NCBI RefSeq assembly: GCF_000276665.1
Contig: NW_004955423.1
Location: 6,880,034 to 6,944,033, forward strand
Source of the DNA: Chinchilla lanigera
Taxonomy: Eukaryota; Chordata; Mammalia; Rodentia; Chinchillidae
DNA length: 64,000 nt
Reading direction: 5' to 3'
The notes under the pieces were generated by a model. It saw only the letters and a program-made list of their open reading frames with translations, was not told the origin of the DNA and did not search any database. The position numbers were made by a program, and so were the translations under genes. This document shows positions 61,176 to 64,000 of the stretch, in pieces (the first letter of the stretch is position 1; each line of letters starts with the position of its first letter).

Positions 61176-61464
61176 AAAGGAAAATTTAAGTGTTAACTGT
61201 TCCTTTCAATAAACCAATAGACTTCAGCAGTTCAATTATCCCAGCTATCTTTGTATATCCATATATATATATATCAAAGCCCAAAGAAGTGGAGTGGGTA
61301 AGTGCTATTCTAGCCAGCAGTAAATTATGGTGTATGTTTGGTGGGAACATGGGAAGAGGAAAGTGAACACTGCACCTTTCCTGGTCCCCTGTGGACTGTG
61401 GGAAGCATAAGGGTATAAGGGGAAGGGAGATAGTGAGCATACATTCCCTCTCTTACTCAAAGGT
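61176..61464. other. Non-coding sequence, short (TA)n near 61263
   Basis: A short TA run near 61262-61275; nothing else recognised. Confidence 0.4.
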
Positions 61465-62030
61465 CCTTGCTACTTAGCAATAGGCCACAATCTTAGCAGC
61501 TTACAATGACACACACACTTATTATCTTACTTTATGTGGGGGCTGGAATTATCTGGATCCTCTGCTTAGGATTTCATAAGGCTGAAGTCAAGATGGCAGC
61601 TGAGCTGCCTTCTCAGCTGGAGACTTGCCTGGAGAAGAATCCACTTCCAACTTTAATCACACTCTTGGCAGTTTTCATTTCTTTGTGCCTGTAAAACTGA
61701 GGGTCCTGGCTTTCTACTGACCAATTTCCACTGGCTGCCCTCAGATCTTGGAGGTCACCCACAGTCTCTGGAGGTCACTCAGCTCCTATGGGTCACTTGC
61801 AGCTCCTTGCCACACTGGTTTTCCCAACAGGGCCGGTCCCCAAGACAGCAAAGCAATCTCCACACCAAGTCTGCTAGCAAATGAAATCTTGTACAACATA
61901 ATCATAGGAATTACCTGCATACATTTTTCATATTCTGTTGGTTAGAAACCATCATAGGCCTCACTCAAATTCAAAGAGAGGAGATTATAGAATGATATGA
62001 ATACCAGGATGTGGTTATGATAGGGCCTGT
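61465..62030. repeat. Ancient LTR-like interspersed repeat
   Basis: attatctggatcctctgctt, aggatttcataaggctgaag, tcagctggagacttgcctgg, agaagaatccacttccaact, cctcactcaaattcaaagag, gatatgaataccaggatgtg. The order matches a long old mammalian repeat related in style to 53800 and 56140. Family uncertain. Confidence 0.5.
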
Positions 62031-62830
62031 CCTCCATAAATACCAAAGGCGAAGAAGTCCTTGTCCGAATCTCTGAGGGAGCCTGGCTTGCAGAGGACTG
62101 CCACACCCTCAGAGCCAAGTCATGGATAGGCTGGAGGGCCTGGCTTGGTCTGCGGGAATCTCCCGATTGTATAGGACGTACTTAGAGACTCCAGATGCTC
62201 TGTAGAAAGAATTGGAAAGTAACTGATGTGTGGACAGACTATCACAGGGGTCACCACCAGGAAGTGCAGTGGTCCGGTGGCCAAAAGCAGCCAAGGCCAG
62301 GAAGCAAGTAAGTGATAGGTGTAGCCAGACCTCCAAATACAGCACAGCTCCTGCTAGGCCAAAAGAGAGGCCCACCAGGCTCTTAGCAAGGTGAGAGAGA
62401 AGAGGTCTCAAGTTTCCACAACAGATGCCCCTAGACCTAACAGTAACAGTACAGGGAAGGGATTTTGTCCAACAAGGCCAGAGGACAGCCAAAAAGCCTA
62501 CCTAGAGACATCCAAGGCCATTCTCTGCTGCTACAGGAACACAGTAAACTCATTCATGGACCATCTTGGGGGCGGTGCGGATTCTGAAAACCTGAATACC
62601 TACCTGAAAAGAACTATCTTAAGGAGACTAACATATTGTTAATTGGTTCATTTGAAGTTCAAGATTGTTTCTCTGCTACCCCAGGGCTGTAGGATCTTGA
62701 AGAAAACTTTTAAGTTATACAGAACTAAAGGAACTACATTCGCTTTGCACAATTGGATTGTGTGGGTAAATTTGTAATCTCAGTATACCTGCTATGTAAC
62801 AGACATTATACACATATGTTTCCACAGAAT
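62031..62830. other. Non-coding sequence, nothing recognised
   Basis: A 127-codon frame (62109-62492, -) contains one hydrophobic stretch but no family motif; unsupported as a gene. Confidence 0.4.
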
Positions 62831-62945
62831 TCTCCCCCAATCCTGGTTTTTCTCCGGTACCGGGAACCGAACTCACGACCTTGCGCTTGCCAGGCAGGCG
62901 CTTTTGCCACTGAGCTAAATCCCCAGCCCCCTCTCCCCCAATCCT
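62831..62945 (-). mobile_element. ID SINE, young copy
   Basis: Antisense ID body 62845-62931: ggtaccgggaaccgaactca, cgaccttgcgcttgccaggc, actgagctaaatccccagcc. Perfect 14-bp flanking repeat, tctcccccaatcct, at 62831 and 62932. It has no long A-tail, with only a short T-rich segment (ggtttttctcc) at the left end. Confidence 0.95.
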
Positions 62946-63110
62946 ATAAGCGTTATTATATTCCCATTTTACAAATGAAGTTGAAACTCTGAGAGGTTAA
63001 GTAATTTGTGCAAGGTCACACAGCTGTCAAGTGTAAAAGTTTGTAGAAAACTGAGAATTGTCTGACTCTCATACTTACGATTTTACCCACTACACCTCTG
63101 ACTTAAGGTA
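62946..63110 (-). repeat. MIR SINE
   Basis: Antisense MIR: attatattcccattttacaa, atgaagttgaaactctgaga, ggttaagtaatttgtgcaag, gtcacacagctgtcaagtgt, and a cccactacacctctgact end. One of the best preserved MIRs here; the ID at 62831 inserted at its edge. Confidence 0.85.
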
Positions 63111-64000
63111 CTCCTACAACAAGCATTCTTTGAATCTCAATGGTCTAGTGTAAGAAATTTTTATTAGTGCTTATTTCATATCTAATGCAGGATGGTGGAA
63201 GAGGTTTTTACATAGTCGTTTGGAGGCCTGAACTCTTTCTATCTTCCAGCTCCAACCTCTTCTCAAGCCTGAGAATCCTTTCCGTTCAGTCAGAAAATAT
63301 TGGACATTTTATAGGTCAGTAGAAATGGCACACATCACTTCTGCCAAGCTCGACTGGCCAGAACTCAGAGACGTAACTACAAAGTTGCCCAAAACACAAA
63401 GGCATGAATTGGTGGACACTTAACATTCTTTGTCACAATCCCAATATACTCATAACCTAAAAGACATAAAGGTCATCTCTTTTGCCTTCCTAGCTCTAGA
63501 GGAGTCAGATTTTCTTTCTATGGAGTATAAATGCCACATTTTTAAAAATTAGTCTGATAATAAAATGGTAAAGATCATAGATACATCCAGAAAACTTTAA
63601 GTTTGACTTCATGGCACTCCATGTTTTGCCATGAATTATGTATCATCTAGTTTGGTTTCATACAAAGGAAACTAGCAGCTAAGGTCTAAGACCAGCATGT
63701 CCTATAGGAACAAAGTGAGCTATCTCTAATTCTAGGTCCTTAGCTGAAATTATAATGTGACCTACCTTTGTGATATGTGTATGACTTGGATATTGGGGTG
63801 AAATCCAAGACAAAAGATTGTTTTACTTTGCTCTTGGAGAGCCCCTGGCTACCTGAGTTTAAGACATCCAGAAAACTAAGAAGAACAATAATATCATCAC
63901 TGAGAATGGCAGCTACCATGTCGTATTTAATTTTGTTCTCCCAGACTAGTTAGCGCTAGATGGGTGATTATGGGTTTGATCTGACCAGTATGTTTCTTTT
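63111..64000. other. Non-coding sequence, nothing recognised
   Basis: No repeat or credible frame recognised. Confidence 0.4.

Noticed and set aside
62109..62492. 127-codon minus-strand frame with a hydrophobic stretch
   Set aside because: One hydrophobic run is expected by chance; no motif, no exon structure, and the region adjoins an old repeat.

Overview
The window is 64 kb of mammalian, non-coding nuclear DNA, and I could support no protein-coding gene in it. Open frames are short (the longest gap-free one is about 161 codons), overlap in several frames, carry no family signature I recognise, and show no credible exon/splice pattern. I see no CpG island. The stretch is either intergenic or deep inside a large intron. 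The repeats point to a rodent. There are 7SL-derived B1 elements, tRNA-derived ID elements and one dimeric B1-ID element, on a background of mammalian-wide fossils (MIR, L2, old L1, LTRs, hAT and Tigger DNA transposons). The ID sequence type and the absence of B2/B4 make me lean towards a castorimorph rodent (beaver or kangaroo-rat relatives). That is inference from memory of the families, not a search.

Layout. 0-22 kb: almost free of lineage-specific SINEs (one ID at the left edge), with scattered MIRs, a CA and a TC microsatellite, a 267-base assembly gap (12853-13119), an antisense LTR at 16.6 kb, and a pair of about 199-bp direct repeats (17986 and 19117), the second of which splits a MIR. 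20.9-21.7 kb: an AT-rich non-repetitive block with many TAATTA-type cores, followed by a strong CTCF-like motif at 21704-21718. 22-30 kb: two B1 elements, L2 and MIR pieces, a 5S rRNA pseudogene at 27.1 kb, and a B1-ID dimer with a GA tract at 29.4 kb. 30-36 kb: no recognised repeat. 36-51 kb: one young B1, one young ID, a Tigger fossil, a MaLR LTR, several L2 fragments and a hAT fossil nested in L2. 51-53 kb: the most unusual structure, a 398-bp inverted duplication that starts in the left flank of an old L1 insertion and reappears, about 98.7% identical and inverted, just after the L1 3' end, inside what was originally one MIR. 53-64 kb: two young ID elements with perfect 14-bp target duplications, several long old LTR-like fossils, and a roughly 147-bp imperfect tandem repeat.

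The window therefore reads as a repeat graveyard with possible regulatory islands rather than a set of genes working together. The observations most worth following are the L1-associated inverted duplication, the MIR-splitting templated duplication, and the candidate regulatory block with its CTCF motif. Family names for old repeats come from recognition by eye; subfamilies should be treated as provisional.
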